From positions 248,001-312,000 of the forward strand of contig NZ_MVKX01000002.1 in the NCBI RefSeq assembly GCF_002018365.1: DNA of 64,000 nucleotides, in the 5' to 3' direction. A model generated the notes under the pieces. The model worked only from the letters and a program-made list of their open reading frames with translations. It ran no database searches and was not told where the DNA came from. Positions 38,861-48,364 of this stretch are shown here, one piece after another. Origin of the DNA: Acinetobacter amyesii (GTDB taxonomy: Bacteria > Pseudomonadota > Gammaproteobacteria > Pseudomonadales > Moraxellaceae). The stretch's first letter is position 1, and each line of letters begins with the position of its first letter. Position numbers and translations under genes: made by a program.

Positions 38861-40765
38861 TTATTTCAATTTAATCTGATAAACCGCCGTGCTACCGCTC
38901 ACTTCATTTCCAACCACTAACAAAGGTTGAGCATTGGGCGAATCTTTGGCCGCAATAAAAATCAGACCTTCGGGCCCTAAATCACCCTGCTTAGTTATAT
39001 CGGTTTGCGCAATATCCCGCGTATTAAAATACTGAACAAATTTCGCCTGTTGCGGCAGTGTGATGTCATACACCATGATCCCACTGGCCCGCTCTAGCCC
39101 GATAAAGGCATAGGTTTTTTGACCAATTTTACCCAGTGTGATGCCTTCAGGTTCAGGGCCTTTATTGTCACTGCGGTCATCAAATTTAAAGGCTTCATGA
39201 TTACTATTAAATTGGGCTGGGAACAATTCAGCAATTTTGCGTTCAAACTCACTGCCCGAATCCCAAACAATTTTTCGACTGATTGGATCGAGGATGCTGA
39301 ACGAGCGCCCACCATAGGTATACAGTTTGTCATAAACCAACTTACCATCGTCCAATACAGGTTTTCCGGCAGCATCACGTTTAAAACCTTGCGTCCAACT
39401 GATGGTTAAACGGCCAATCTGTGCATCTTTGATCAGGTTATCCGCACAAATTTCTGTCGGCGCTGTGGTGGTACAAGCTTTAAAGACCCTCGGGTCAAGT
39501 TTTGCACCAACGACACCAGGCACCAGATGTCGTAAATGAGCCGCATAATCCCCTTTTGCATCAAAGCCAGCTTTTTTAAACAGATGCTTAACTCGAATTT
39601 CTTCGGCATAGCCTTGGCTTAAATCATCGCCTGTAAAATACTGTGTTTCGTCTTTTAGCCATTCTCGGGCATCGCCTTCATTGGCAGTGACCAAATAACT
39701 TTTTCCATCCACTTGATAATGTGCAATGGCATCTGGCATATACATTCCATACAGCCCAGGCCATGCCTGAATATTGATCATCCCAGCATCTTTGGCACAG
39801 CTCTCGACCTGACGACCCACGCTGTCTGTCGCACCAATCACACAATCACGATCACTGCCATCAAGTGCATTTTCAGGCAAGCTGTGATCTTTATAACCCA
39901 TCGGGAAGATATCGATAAATTCCGCTTTCACTAGATCGAGCACGGCAATCGCATTGTTCTCTTGTAAGCTCACCCACGCCGTTTGACCATCTTGGCTCAC
40001 CGCGATGTACTCTGGCTCTAAGTCTTGAGCCACACTCGTGGTTTGTACACCTTGCGTATTCACATCGGCATACTGTGCGGTGTCGGGTCCAAAAATGCGA
40101 ACGCCCGCATCAATTAGCTCTTGTTTTCGTGTATTCCACGCACGGAAATCCACCAATTTCGCCGTTGGCTTTTCAATCTGGCTAAGATCAATAATACTGA
40201 CTGAACCTTCAGGGTCGACTGCATAACCTTCATTCGGTTCGCCTTCATTGGCAACCAATACTTTTTTGCCATCTGGGCTAAAGGTCAGCATGTCTGGCAA
40301 AGCCCCAACCTCGACCTGACTAATAAAACTTAAATCTTGTGCTTTAAAAAAGGCCACGATGCCCGGCTGCGTTTTATCGGCCGCTTGCACCGCGAGTGCC
40401 ACGATGCCATTGTGTACAGCAATGCTATTCACCTCAGAGTCGGCCAAATATTTTTTAGCATCTAAAGATTGTAAATATGTAGGCTGTGCTGGCTGTTTCA
40501 AATCTAGTACATCAACCACACCAGCTTTGGCATTGACCACAAATACGCGCTGACTTTGGGCATCATAGACAGGAATTTCTGCTGCACTTGCGCCAAAAAT
40601 ACCCGATTCATAACGCCCAATCTGCTCCAACGCGATAGTGTTTGGCGTGACTTCTTCGATCACCGGAGGTGGTGTTTGCACTTGAGCATCATCATTGCTG
40701 TCATTACACGCCACTAGCCCCACAGACAACATGGCACACATCAGTGCCGAAATTTGTAGTTTCAT
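38861..40765 (-). CDS. Choice-of-anchor I family lipoprotein
   Basis: A secreted beta-propeller-like protein, often annotated as alkaline phosphatase-like. The signal sequence ends in a lipobox (LVAC at about residue 20), followed by an acidic Asp/Asn linker. Repeated VFVVNAKAGVVDVLDL, VANEGEPNEGY and GPEGL-type segments match the choice-of-anchor I family. 634 residues. The similarity to PhoX-like phosphatases is weak, so I do not claim an enzyme activity. It is transcribed alone ahead of the PiT-like gene. Confidence 0.8.
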   Translation of the reverse strand: MKLQISALMCAMLSVGLVACNDSNDDAQVQTPPPVIEEVTPNTIALEQIGRYESGIFGASAAEIPVYDAQSQRVFVVNAKAGVVDVLDLKQPAQPTYLQSLDAKKYLADSEVNSIAVHNGIVALAVQAADKTQPGIVAFFKAQDLSFISQVEVGALPDMLTFSPDGKKVLVANEGEPNEGYAVDPEGSVSIIDLSQIEKPTAKLVDFRAWNTRKQELIDAGVRIFGPDTAQYADVNTQGVQTTSVAQDLEPEYIAVSQDGQTAWVSLQENNAIAVLDLVKAEFIDIFPMGYKDHSLPENALDGSDRDCVIGATDSVGRQVESCAKDAGMINIQAWPGLYGMYMPDAIAHYQVDGKSYLVTANEGDAREWLKDETQYFTGDDLSQGYAEEIRVKHLFKKAGFDAKGDYAAHLRHLVPGVVGAKLDPRVFKACTTTAPTEICADNLIKDAQIGRLTISWTQGFKRDAAGKPVLDDGKLVYDKLYTYGGRSFSILDPISRKIVWDSGSEFERKIAELFPAQFNSNHEAFKFDDRSDNKGPEPEGITLGKIGQKTYAFIGLERASGIMVYDITLPQQAKFVQYFNTRDIAQTDITKQGDLGPEGLIFIAAKDSPNAQPLLVVGNEVSGSTAVYQIKLK

Positions 40766-40939
40766 GTTTTCATTCGTCTTTTATTAAAATATGACCAATT
40801 TATAAACATTAGGTTGCATAGAGATGAAACTTTCATTGCATTTTTCTTGCAATTTTTTGGCTCAATTATGCAAAGCTTTTACTACATCCGAATGGCAATA
40901 TTCATTTAAACTGTTTAAAAATCTCAGCTTTATTGACTT

Positions 40940-42331
40940 ATGAATAGCACGCCAACGCATCAGGCTTTACAACCCGAATTTAGACTTCTTGTGCTATTGG
41001 TCTCTATTGGCTTTTTTATGCAAGGGCTGGATACGACCATCGTCAATACAGCAATCCCAGCGATGGCGAGAAGTCTAGGTGAAGACCCACTTCAAATGCA
41101 TAGTGTGGTCGTGGCCTACGTCTTGTCAGTTGCGGCGTGTATTCCTTTAAGTGGTTGGTTGGCCGATCGTTTTGGTGTACGAAATACGTATTTCACAGCC
41201 ATCATTATTTTTACGTTAGCATCGCTCGGCTGCGGCATGGCCAATAGCCTGAATGAGCTACTGGTTTATCGGGTAATTCAAGGCATAGGTGGCGCATTAC
41301 TGCTGCCTGTTGGGCGTTTGGCAATGCTCAAAGTGATTCCTCGGACACAGTTTTTATCGGCCATGAGTCTGATGAGCCTTGCCGGTTTGATTGGCCCCTT
41401 AATTGGCCCTACCCTTGGCGGTTGGATGGTGGAAGTCGCAACATGGCATTGGATCTTTTTAATAAACATTCCAATGGGGCTGTTAGGGGTACTCATTACC
41501 TTTAAAGCCATGCCCAATGTGACCGAACCGAGCGTACAACGCTTCGATTTTATGGGTTTTTTCTTATTGGTCGTCGCCATGGTGGGTTTATCGTTAGGCA
41601 TTGAAAACTTTGCCAGCCCGCATCTGCCGCTATGGTGGAGCCTGCTTTTGGTCGCTGCAGGCATCATCACCAGTTTGATCTATGCCTTTCATGCACATAC
41701 GCATGCCAATGCACTGTTTCGCAGTAAATTATTTCAAAATCGGATCTATGCCATCGGTATTATCGGCAACTTCTTTGCCCGCCTTGGTGGCAATGCCATG
41801 CCATTTTTGATTCCCTTAATGCTACAAGTGGCTTTTGGCTTTGAGCCGTTTATCACAGGTTTATTGATGATACCGACGGTACTCGGCTCATTGGCATCTA
41901 AACCGATTATTCGTCAAATTATTCAACGCTTTGGCTATCGTAAAGTGTTATTGGTAAATACCTTCTTGGTCGGTGCCTGTATTTGCAGTTTTGCACTCTC
42001 TACGGCTGAAACCCCCACTTGGTTACGTGCCGTACACTTTTTTATTTTTGGTATTTTAAACTCACTGCAATTCGTTTCGATGAATACCTTAACCCTCAAA
42101 GATTTACCCCAACAAGATGCCAGCAGTGGCAACAGTTTCTTGTCGATGATTATGATGGTGTCGATGAGTATCGGTGTAGCTTTGGCAGGGACTTTAGTCA
42201 ACGTGTTTACGGCCTATTATGGTGCTGCACAACTCGAAACGGCATTCCATAGCACCTTGATTTTACTCGGCTGCATTAACCTGATTACCGCAGCGATTTT
42301 TTGGCAGATTCCTAAACATGTGGATGTCTAA
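40940..42331 (+). CDS. mdtD: MFS multidrug efflux transporter, DHA2 family (MdtD-like)
   Basis: A fourteen-helix drug:H+ antiporter. The DHA2 signature LDTTIVNTAIPAMARSL lies in helix 1, the MFS loop motif GWLADRFGVRNT after helix 2, and the antiporter motif C-like segment GPLIGPTLGGWMVE in helix 5. 463 residues, close to E. coli MdtD. No membrane fusion protein or TolC gene adjoins it. The exact substrates are unknown. Confidence 0.85.
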   Translation: MNSTPTHQALQPEFRLLVLLVSIGFFMQGLDTTIVNTAIPAMARSLGEDPLQMHSVVVAYVLSVAACIPLSGWLADRFGVRNTYFTAIIIFTLASLGCGMANSLNELLVYRVIQGIGGALLLPVGRLAMLKVIPRTQFLSAMSLMSLAGLIGPLIGPTLGGWMVEVATWHWIFLINIPMGLLGVLITFKAMPNVTEPSVQRFDFMGFFLLVVAMVGLSLGIENFASPHLPLWWSLLLVAAGIITSLIYAFHAHTHANALFRSKLFQNRIYAIGIIGNFFARLGGNAMPFLIPLMLQVAFGFEPFITGLLMIPTVLGSLASKPIIRQIIQRFGYRKVLLVNTFLVGACICSFALSTAETPTWLRAVHFFIFGILNSLQFVSMNTLTLKDLPQQDASSGNSFLSMIMMVSMSIGVALAGTLVNVFTAYYGAAQLETAFHSTLILLGCINLITAAIFWQIPKHVDV

Positions 42332-42408
42332 ACCTGTGTCATCGGGCAAATCTATGACAGATCGGGCATTAAAGGGTTATGATAAAAGGGATACTTGGAT
42401 ACATTTTC

Positions 42409-43194
42409 ATGCCTAAAAAAGCCAAATCACGTACCACAAAAAGTTCACTCAAAAAATACAGCCCGATTATTGCACTTAGCGCTATCAGCGGCGTCATGGT
42501 AGTGGCAGGACTAGGTTATTTAGCCGTGATGCCGCATCGCCCTGCGTCTGCAGAAGAATATCCCGTCAAAGGTTTTGATGTTTCCCACCATCAAAAAGAT
42601 ATTCAATGGTCAAAAATTTCACCTAAAAAATACCAATTCGTTTATCTCAAAGCCACAGAAGGTGGCGATTTTAAAGATCGAAAATTTCAAGACAACTGGT
42701 TACAAGCACGGGAAAACGGCTTTTTAGTTGGGGCCTATCATTTTTACCGTCTGTGCCGTGATGGCAAGATTCAGGCAGAAAATTTTATTGCTTCCGTGCC
42801 GAAAAAAGCCGATGCCCTTCCTCCCGTGATTGATTTGGAATATGACACCAACTGCATTAACACCTACAGCAAAGAGCAGTTACTCAAAGAAATCACTTAT
42901 ATGCATGATCGCTTGCACCGCCATTATGGCAAACAACCGATTTTTTATACCTCAAAGTCTTTTTATAATATTGTCTTAGCTGGCGAGTTTAAACAGACGC
43001 CGCTGTGGGTCCGTGAATATAAAGGCCCACCCGATCTAAAAAACAATCCGAAATGGCTGATTTGGCAACATACCAATCAAGGACAAATTCAAGGTATCTC
43101 GACCACTGTCGATTTAAATGTATTTTCTGGTGATGCCAATGCATGGACTGAGTTTTTAGACAAAAATGACGTTTCCCCGCTCAAACCCCGTTGA
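42409..43194 (+). CDS. GH25 family lysozyme
   Basis: A muramidase of glycoside hydrolase family 25. A basic N-terminus is followed by a signal-anchor helix (about residues 23-43), so it is likely periplasmic or membrane-tethered. GFDVSHHQKDIQW contains the first catalytic Asp, and the VIDLEYD segment carries the second acidic pair. 261 residues from the ATG at 42409; a start at 42379 would add ten residues. The role could be peptidoglycan remodelling. It lies 77 bases after mdtD and may share its transcript. Confidence 0.85.
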   Translation: MPKKAKSRTTKSSLKKYSPIIALSAISGVMVVAGLGYLAVMPHRPASAEEYPVKGFDVSHHQKDIQWSKISPKKYQFVYLKATEGGDFKDRKFQDNWLQARENGFLVGAYHFYRLCRDGKIQAENFIASVPKKADALPPVIDLEYDTNCINTYSKEQLLKEITYMHDRLHRHYGKQPIFYTSKSFYNIVLAGEFKQTPLWVREYKGPPDLKNNPKWLIWQHTNQGQIQGISTTVDLNVFSGDANAWTEFLDKNDVSPLKPR

Positions 43195-43253
43195 TTTATT
43201 CACCGACTCAGGACAACATCGAAGCAAATAATCCATGAAAACTGAGTCGCAGG

Positions 43254-44267
43254 ATGCGTATTTTAAAAACTTTTCTTATTATATTTTCAGTCTTTATGAT
43301 CCTCGCCATCGGGATATTGGCTTATTTGATCCAACCTTCAGGGACCTTGGCAGCGTTTAAAACGTGGCATTATCAACATCCCGCACAAAGCACTACAGAT
43401 ACTCACTCAGCGGCGCCCTATCACGTAAAGTTCTTTGGCGTTTCGACCTTACTGTTTGACGATGGTCAAGAGCAAATCCTCATCGATGGCTTCTTTAGTC
43501 GTCCATCGCTCAGTCAGACCATATTCACTCAGATTCAAAGTAATCAGCCTTTATTAGAAAGCTATATCGACCAATACGACTTAAAACGTACACGTGCTAT
43601 TTTCGTGACTCATTCACATTATGATCATGCGCTCGATATTCCAATGTTGGCCCACCAGCTCCCCAAGGCCATGATTGTCGGCTCTAAAAGCACCTTAAAT
43701 ATCGCACGGGCAATGCCAATCACTGAATCACAATTACACGAAGTTCAAGCTTGGCAACCGATGCAAATCGGTAAATTCACCATTACTGCCATCCCCTCGC
43801 AGCATACTCCGCCAACGGCCGTTAATGATGATTTGGGAGAAGAAATTTCGCAGCCACTGCAACTCCCTGCACATTTTAGTGCGTTTAAAGAAGGTGGATC
43901 ATATGACTATCTCATCCAACATGGGCCGCATTACAGTTTAGTCAAAGCCAGTACGGGTGCTGTGCCCAAACAGTTGCAAAAACTAAAAGTCGATACTTTA
44001 TTTTTAGGCATCGCTCAGCTTTCCAAGCAAACGGCAGCGTTTCAACAGCAATATTTCAAAGAAACCTTAGCGACTCTTCAACCCAGCACCGTGATTCCAA
44101 TTCATTGGGATAATTTTTTCAAACCACTGAATCCAGAGCTCGAATTTTTGCCCCGCTTTGCCGATGCCACCCCTCAAAGCCTAAATCTATTGATACAGTC
44201 AGCATCAGCTCAAAACACCGAGGTCGTTTTACTCAGTCAACCTGTGTCGTTTGAGTTAAAAAATTGA
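43254..44267 (+). CDS. MBL-fold metallohydrolase with N-terminal membrane anchor
   Basis: A metallo-beta-lactamase-fold protein. A hydrophobic segment (about residues 5-27) suggests export or anchoring. The zinc motif THSHYDHALD (HxHxDH) and a later IPIHWDNF histidine are present. 337 residues. It resembles NAPE-PLD/UlaG-type hydrolases by fold only; the substrate is unknown. The ribosome binding site is unclear because AGG directly abuts the ATG. It lies between the lysozyme and dinB on the same strand. Confidence 0.8.
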   Translation: MRILKTFLIIFSVFMILAIGILAYLIQPSGTLAAFKTWHYQHPAQSTTDTHSAAPYHVKFFGVSTLLFDDGQEQILIDGFFSRPSLSQTIFTQIQSNQPLLESYIDQYDLKRTRAIFVTHSHYDHALDIPMLAHQLPKAMIVGSKSTLNIARAMPITESQLHEVQAWQPMQIGKFTITAIPSQHTPPTAVNDDLGEEISQPLQLPAHFSAFKEGGSYDYLIQHGPHYSLVKASTGAVPKQLQKLKVDTLFLGIAQLSKQTAAFQQQYFKETLATLQPSTVIPIHWDNFFKPLNPELEFLPRFADATPQSLNLLIQSASAQNTEVVLLSQPVSFELKN

Positions 44268-44330
44268 GGAAAGCGTTGGATTGACTGTGCGATACTGACA
44301 TTCAAATTTTAGGCACTGATCTAACTAGGC

Positions 44331-45386
44331 ATGAGGAAAATCATACATATCGACATGGATGCATTTTTTGCATCAGTAGAGCTGCGGGAACGTCCAGAAC
44401 TCAAGCAGCTTCCTGTTGTTGTGTCTTCACATCACCCTCGTGCAGTCATCTGTGCCGCGTCCTATCCTGCACGTGAATTTGGTTTACGTTCTGCAATGTC
44501 GATGGCACAGGCCCGTAAACTCTGTCCACAAGTCGTGGTGATCGAACCTAATTTTGAAAAATATCGTGCTGTTTCGGCGCAAATTCATGCCATTTTTCAA
44601 CGCTATACGTCGCTGATTGAGCCGCTATCTTTAGACGAAGCTTATTTGGACGTCACAGAAAATTTACAACACATTCCGAGCGCCACCGAAGTCGCTATGC
44701 GAATTCAGGCAGAGATTTTACAAAGCACTGGTTTAACTGCCTCCGCAGGTGTCGCGCCCAATAAATTTTTGGCTAAAGTCGCTTCTGATTGGAACAAACC
44801 CAATGGCATTTGTATTATCAAACCATCACAAGTTCTGCATTTCATCCATGACTTGGCACTGAAAAAAATTCCTGGTGTGGGAAAAGTGACTCAAGAAAAA
44901 TTAAAAGCCATGCAACTCAATACATTAGGTGATTTACAACAAATAGATGAAGCCGTTCTGATTCATCATTTCGGTAAATATGGACGACAACTCTATCTGT
45001 ATGCACAAGGGATTGATGAGCGACCGGTCCAATCTAGCCGCGAGCGTCAACAGATCTCCAAAGAAACCACTTTTGATGACGATCTCACCCTGAGCCAATG
45101 TCAGCCCTATTGGCCCAAACTGATTGACCAAGTTTGGTCTAGTTTAGAAAAAAAGCAGTTAAGCGCACGTGGTGTATCGGCCAAATTAAAACTGAAGAAT
45201 TTCCAAGTGCTACAGCACAGTAAGAGTTTTAAAACATCGCTGAATCAGCGTGAAGACCTTGCGCAGGTGTTGCAGCAATTACTGCATGAAATGCATATTT
45301 CCGAGGACGATCAATTTCGTCTGATTGGCGTAGGGGTCTATCAATTAAGTGCGCAAAACCAAGAAACACAACTTTCGCTGCTCTAA
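44331..45386 (+). CDS. dinB: DNA polymerase IV
   Basis: A Y-family translesion polymerase. The catalytic segments [12 protein letters not shown] and [10 protein letters not shown] supply the metal-binding acids. The finger region with [13 protein letters not shown], the helix-hairpin-helix ([14 protein letters not shown]) and the little-finger domain (about residues 240-345) follow. 351 residues, same as E. coli. I see no clear LexA-type operator, which fits Acinetobacter, which lacks a classical LexA. The next gene starts after an unusual structured leader. Confidence 0.95.
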   Translation: MRKIIHIDMDAFFASVELRERPELKQLPVVVSSHHPRAVICAASYPAREFGLRSAMSMAQARKLCPQVVVIEPNFEKYRAVSAQIHAIFQRYTSLIEPLSLDEAYLDVTENLQHIPSATEVAMRIQAEILQSTGLTASAGVAPNKFLAKVASDWNKPNGICIIKPSQVLHFIHDLALKKIPGVGKVTQEKLKAMQLNTLGDLQQIDEAVLIHHFGKYGRQLYLYAQGIDERPVQSSRERQQISKETTFDDDLTLSQCQPYWPKLIDQVWSSLEKKQLSARGVSAKLKLKNFQVLQHSKSFKTSLNQREDLAQVLQQLLHEMHISEDDQFRLIGVGVYQLSAQNQETQLSLL

Positions 45387-45468
45387 AAACTTCAAGAAGA
45401 TCGTATTTGCTTAAGATTTAGGCAGAAGAACAAAATTAAAGCAATTTGCTATTCACAAAGCCTAAAAT

Positions 45469-45542
45469 TAGAGTACTCTATCAGCGCACTACATTATCCG
45501 TGTATGCGCTGAGATGCTGAAAATCACCTTTACTTTCAGCAT
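45469..45542 (+). promoter_or_regulatory. Palindrome and paired hairpins in the MHS transporter leader
   Basis: TAGAGTACTCTA (45469-45480) is a perfect 12-bp palindrome. It is followed at once by TCAGCGCA/TGCGCTGA (45481-45488 with 45505-45512) and ATGCTGAAA/TTTCAGCAT (45514-45522 with 45534-45542), two perfect stem-loops. They occupy the space between dinB and the transporter at 45622. They could be an operator plus a structured RNA leader, or a dinB terminator without a T run. Confidence 0.55.
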
Positions 45543-45621
45543 GCTGTCCTGTGATTGGCGTGACGATCAAATCCGAATATTACAGGGCAACTCTGTTGTC
45601 AATCATGGAATACCCCGCTGT

Positions 45622-46938
45622 ATGCCTTCTGCAAAAACTGCTGCAAATCCTCAAAAAATTTCACAAAATCAAGAACAACGCGCTCGTAAAGCCGCATTAA
45701 GTAGCTTCATTGGTGCCGTAGTCGATTGGTACGATTTTTTACTTTATGGCATTGTTGCCGCACTCATTTTCAAAGATCAGTTTTTCCCCAGTATTGGCAA
45801 CAATATGGGCACACTTGCTGCCTTGGCGACCTTTGGCGTTGGCTTCTTGTTCCGCCCCTTAGGCGGCATTGTGTTTGGACATTTTGGTGACAAGCTGGGT
45901 CGTAAGAAAATGTTGGTGCTCACCGTCATCCTGATGGGTATTTCGACGGTCGGCATTGGTTTATTACCCAATTTTGCGGCCATCGGTTGGTGGGCCCCGA
46001 TCCTGCTCGTGACACTTCGAGCAATACAGGGTTTTGCGGTTGGTGGAGAATGGGGCGGCGCTGCCCTGATGGCTGTAGAAAATGCCCCGAAAGGCAAAAA
46101 AGCCTTTTACAGCAGTGGTGTACAAATTGGCTATGGCGTCGGACTTGTTCTTGCAACAGGCGCTGTGTCTTTGATTATTGCCACTTTGGGCGAAGATGCT
46201 TTTGCTGATTGGGCATGGCGAATTCCCTTTATTGCCAGTATTATCTTGCTGGCTATCGCGATGTGGATTCGACGTGATCAAGACGAATCTCAAGAATTCG
46301 TCGACCATGTGGTCAAAGCTCAACAAACGCCGCAAAAATTACCGATTCTGCAAGCAATTAGCCAACACCCCAAAGCCTTTTTCTACATTATTGCGCTGCG
46401 CCTGACCGAGTTACTCACCATGTATTTGGTGACGAACTTTGCACTGAATTATTCCACCGCTCAATTGGGCATGGACAAACAGTTCTTCCTCAATATCACC
46501 TTAATGGTTGGTGCAATTAGCTGCTTCAGCATTCCCCTCTTTGCGTGGCTAGCAGATCGATTTGATCATCGTAAAATGTGCGTGCTGGGTGGATTGATTG
46601 GTGCGCTTTCAGCTTTTCCCTTCTTCATGGCCCTTGATGCACAAAATACTTGGCTAATTATTGTCGGTGCGATTTTCCTTGCCAATATTGCTCATGATAT
46701 GGTAGTGAGTGTACACCAACCGATTTTCACCTCCCTGTTTGGTACCGCCTATCGCTATAGTGGTGCAGGTGTCGGCTATCAAGTGGCCAGCATTATCGGT
46801 GGTGGCTTTACCCCAATGATTGCAGCAGCTTTGGTGATTTGGGGTGATGGTTCATGGCATTATGTGGCAATCTACCTTGCTGTGGGCTGTTTATTGACGG
46901 CTTTGGTTGCAGCTACAATGCCTAAAACTCAAGATTAA
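45622..46938 (+). CDS. MHS family MFS transporter
   Basis: A twelve-helix metabolite:H+ symporter. The MHS signature GAVVDWYDFLLYGI near residue 35, the loop motif GHFGDKLGRKKM and the GGEWGGAALMAVE segment are typical. Relatives carry proline/betaine, citrate, alpha-ketoglutarate or shikimate; the substrate here cannot be told. The ATG at 45622 (MPSAKTA) gives 438 residues; the frame is open upstream through the structured leader, but that stretch does not look protein-like. ridA follows 29 bases later. Confidence 0.85.
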   Translation: MPSAKTAANPQKISQNQEQRARKAALSSFIGAVVDWYDFLLYGIVAALIFKDQFFPSIGNNMGTLAALATFGVGFLFRPLGGIVFGHFGDKLGRKKMLVLTVILMGISTVGIGLLPNFAAIGWWAPILLVTLRAIQGFAVGGEWGGAALMAVENAPKGKKAFYSSGVQIGYGVGLVLATGAVSLIIATLGEDAFADWAWRIPFIASIILLAIAMWIRRDQDESQEFVDHVVKAQQTPQKLPILQAISQHPKAFFYIIALRLTELLTMYLVTNFALNYSTAQLGMDKQFFLNITLMVGAISCFSIPLFAWLADRFDHRKMCVLGGLIGALSAFPFFMALDAQNTWLIIVGAIFLANIAHDMVVSVHQPIFTSLFGTAYRYSGAGVGYQVASIIGGGFTPMIAAALVIWGDGSWHYVAIYLAVGCLLTALVAATMPKTQD

Positions 46939-46967
46939 GTGACCTTTTTGCTTTCAGGATATTTCGC

Positions 46968-47324
46968 ATGACCATCCAACGCCTGCATGTTTCAAAACGC
47001 TTCTCCGAAATCGCTATTTCAGGTCAATTGATCCATTTGGCAGGTCAATTGGCAACAGACCTTGATTTAGACATCAAAGGACAAACACAGCAAACATTTG
47101 AGATCATTGATCAATTTCTTGCAGATGCCGGTACAGATAAAAGCCACATTATGTCAGTGACCATTTATCTTAAAGATATTGAACAGGATTATGCAGCATT
47201 TAATGAAGTATGGGATACGTGGGTGTCAGACATTGAAGCATTACCCAGAACTTGTATCGAAGCAAAATTATACGACCCTCGAGTCCTGGTAGAATTAACC
47301 GTCGTAGCCGTTAAGCCTGAATAA
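46968..47324 (+). CDS. ridA: RidA family protein (enamine/imine deaminase)
   Basis: A small trimeric YjgF/YER057c-type protein that hydrolyses reactive enamines and imines made by PLP enzymes. The RidA pattern is seen in the C-terminal half: PRTCIEAKLYDPRVLVEL, with the active-site Arg. N-terminal SGQLIHLAGQ fits too. 118 residues. It may be cotranscribed with the MHS transporter, 29 bases upstream, and ends at a bidirectional terminator. Confidence 0.85.
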   Translation: MTIQRLHVSKRFSEIAISGQLIHLAGQLATDLDLDIKGQTQQTFEIIDQFLADAGTDKSHIMSVTIYLKDIEQDYAAFNEVWDTWVSDIEALPRTCIEAKLYDPRVLVELTVVAVKPE

Positions 47325-47329
47325 TCATT

Positions 47330-47363
47330 AAAAAAAAGCATGTCTGAAGACATGCTTTTTTTT
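47330..47363. terminator. Bidirectional terminator after ridA
   Basis: A AGCATGTC/GACATGCT stem with a TGAA loop, an eight-A run on the left and an eight-T run on the right. ridA and the DUF2726 gene converge here. Confidence 0.93.
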
Positions 47364-47387
47364 AGAAAGACTTGGCTCTTTGAATCC

Positions 47388-47930
47388 TTAAGATCCAATA
47401 ATTTTGATCTTTTTACGTTCCAAATCTGAATATAAATGATATTTTTTCAAATCATTAACCGGTACAAATGGCGCTTGTACACGCTGCTCATTTAAGAAAT
47501 CTTCGCGTAATTGAACGTACTCAGGCACATCATCATAACGAATGACCCGATAGCCTGCCAAAGCGAGCAATGCATCTTGATATTGCGACTGCTGCATCCG
47601 TTTTAGCACCATCGGATCATCTAAAGCGACGATCGCCAAGATCTGATGCTGTTCATCTAAGACGACAAAGTCCGCCACCATATTTCGATACTTGTTCCGC
47701 GTACGATAATATTTCGTGGTCAACAGTGCATCAAAAGATACATGCGCAAGGATCGTATGCTTAGGCAAAATTTCTTTTAAACGCGTGTAGGTTAATTGCT
47801 CATTAATGTTGAAAATAGCACGTTGTTTCAATGCGCTATCTTGTTGCTTAGAATCACCTTCTAAACTTTTCCAAGCCATTATGAGCACACAGAAGAGTAA
47901 AATACTCCCTATTACTATGTATATAGTCAT
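47388..47930 (-). CDS. DUF2726 domain membrane-anchored protein
   Basis: An N-terminal transmembrane helix (residues 2-20) and a soluble DUF2726 region that carries an NRDxxxVxDFVV-like pattern (NKYRNMVADFVVLDEQ). DUF2726 is weakly similar to nuclease-like folds. 180 residues from the ATG at 47930, which has AAGGA at good spacing; a longer start at 47972 lacks one. The function is unknown. It is a single gene. Confidence 0.75.
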   Translation of the reverse strand: MTIYIVIGSILLFCVLIMAWKSLEGDSKQQDSALKQRAIFNINEQLTYTRLKEILPKHTILAHVSFDALLTTKYYRTRNKYRNMVADFVVLDEQHQILAIVALDDPMVLKRMQQSQYQDALLALAGYRVIRYDDVPEYVQLREDFLNEQRVQAPFVPVNDLKKYHLYSDLERKKIKIIGS

Positions 47931-48364
47931 CTCATAATCCTTTATATTTCTTATATTTTTGGTTTTTGACATACTTCTTATGAAGACGAAGTATACAACC
48001 AGTATTATTTTTTTAATTTCCTATTAAAAAAAATAACTCTAACTTTCACACAATACGTATTTAAACTGACAAAAAGTTGCAAACTTAAAGCGTCAAACAT
48101 CACATGCCACTTCGTTCAGAGTAATAGCATCCATTGCTATATATGGATACTTTAGATCATTCGCTAAAACGACAGCAAGTGCATTTCCTCTCACTGTCTG
48201 ACAATTCCGATAAGCTGTCAAATTTTGCTCGTATTTCATTGAGATAACCGACGCACATATGGCATTGAGCTTGTAACAACATATAAAAATGCAAACTGTC
48301 TGATGCTGCCGAGCATATCAGCCATAAAAAAAGACACCGAAGTGTCTTTTTTTATTTAACCATT
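47931..48364. other. 434-base intergenic region upstream of the DUF2726 gene
   Basis: No coding frame or clear RNA gene. It holds the DUF2726 promoter and the YgiQ terminator at 48325-48353. There are short A/T runs only. Confidence 0.5.
48325..48353 (-). terminator. Terminator of ygiQ
   Basis: An AAAGACAC/GTGTCTTT stem with a CGAA loop and T run on the minus strand, just after the YgiQ stop. Confidence 0.92.

Noticed and set aside
43235..43260. Upstream ATG for the MBL-fold gene
   Set aside because: It is in a different frame (19 bases from the chosen ATG).
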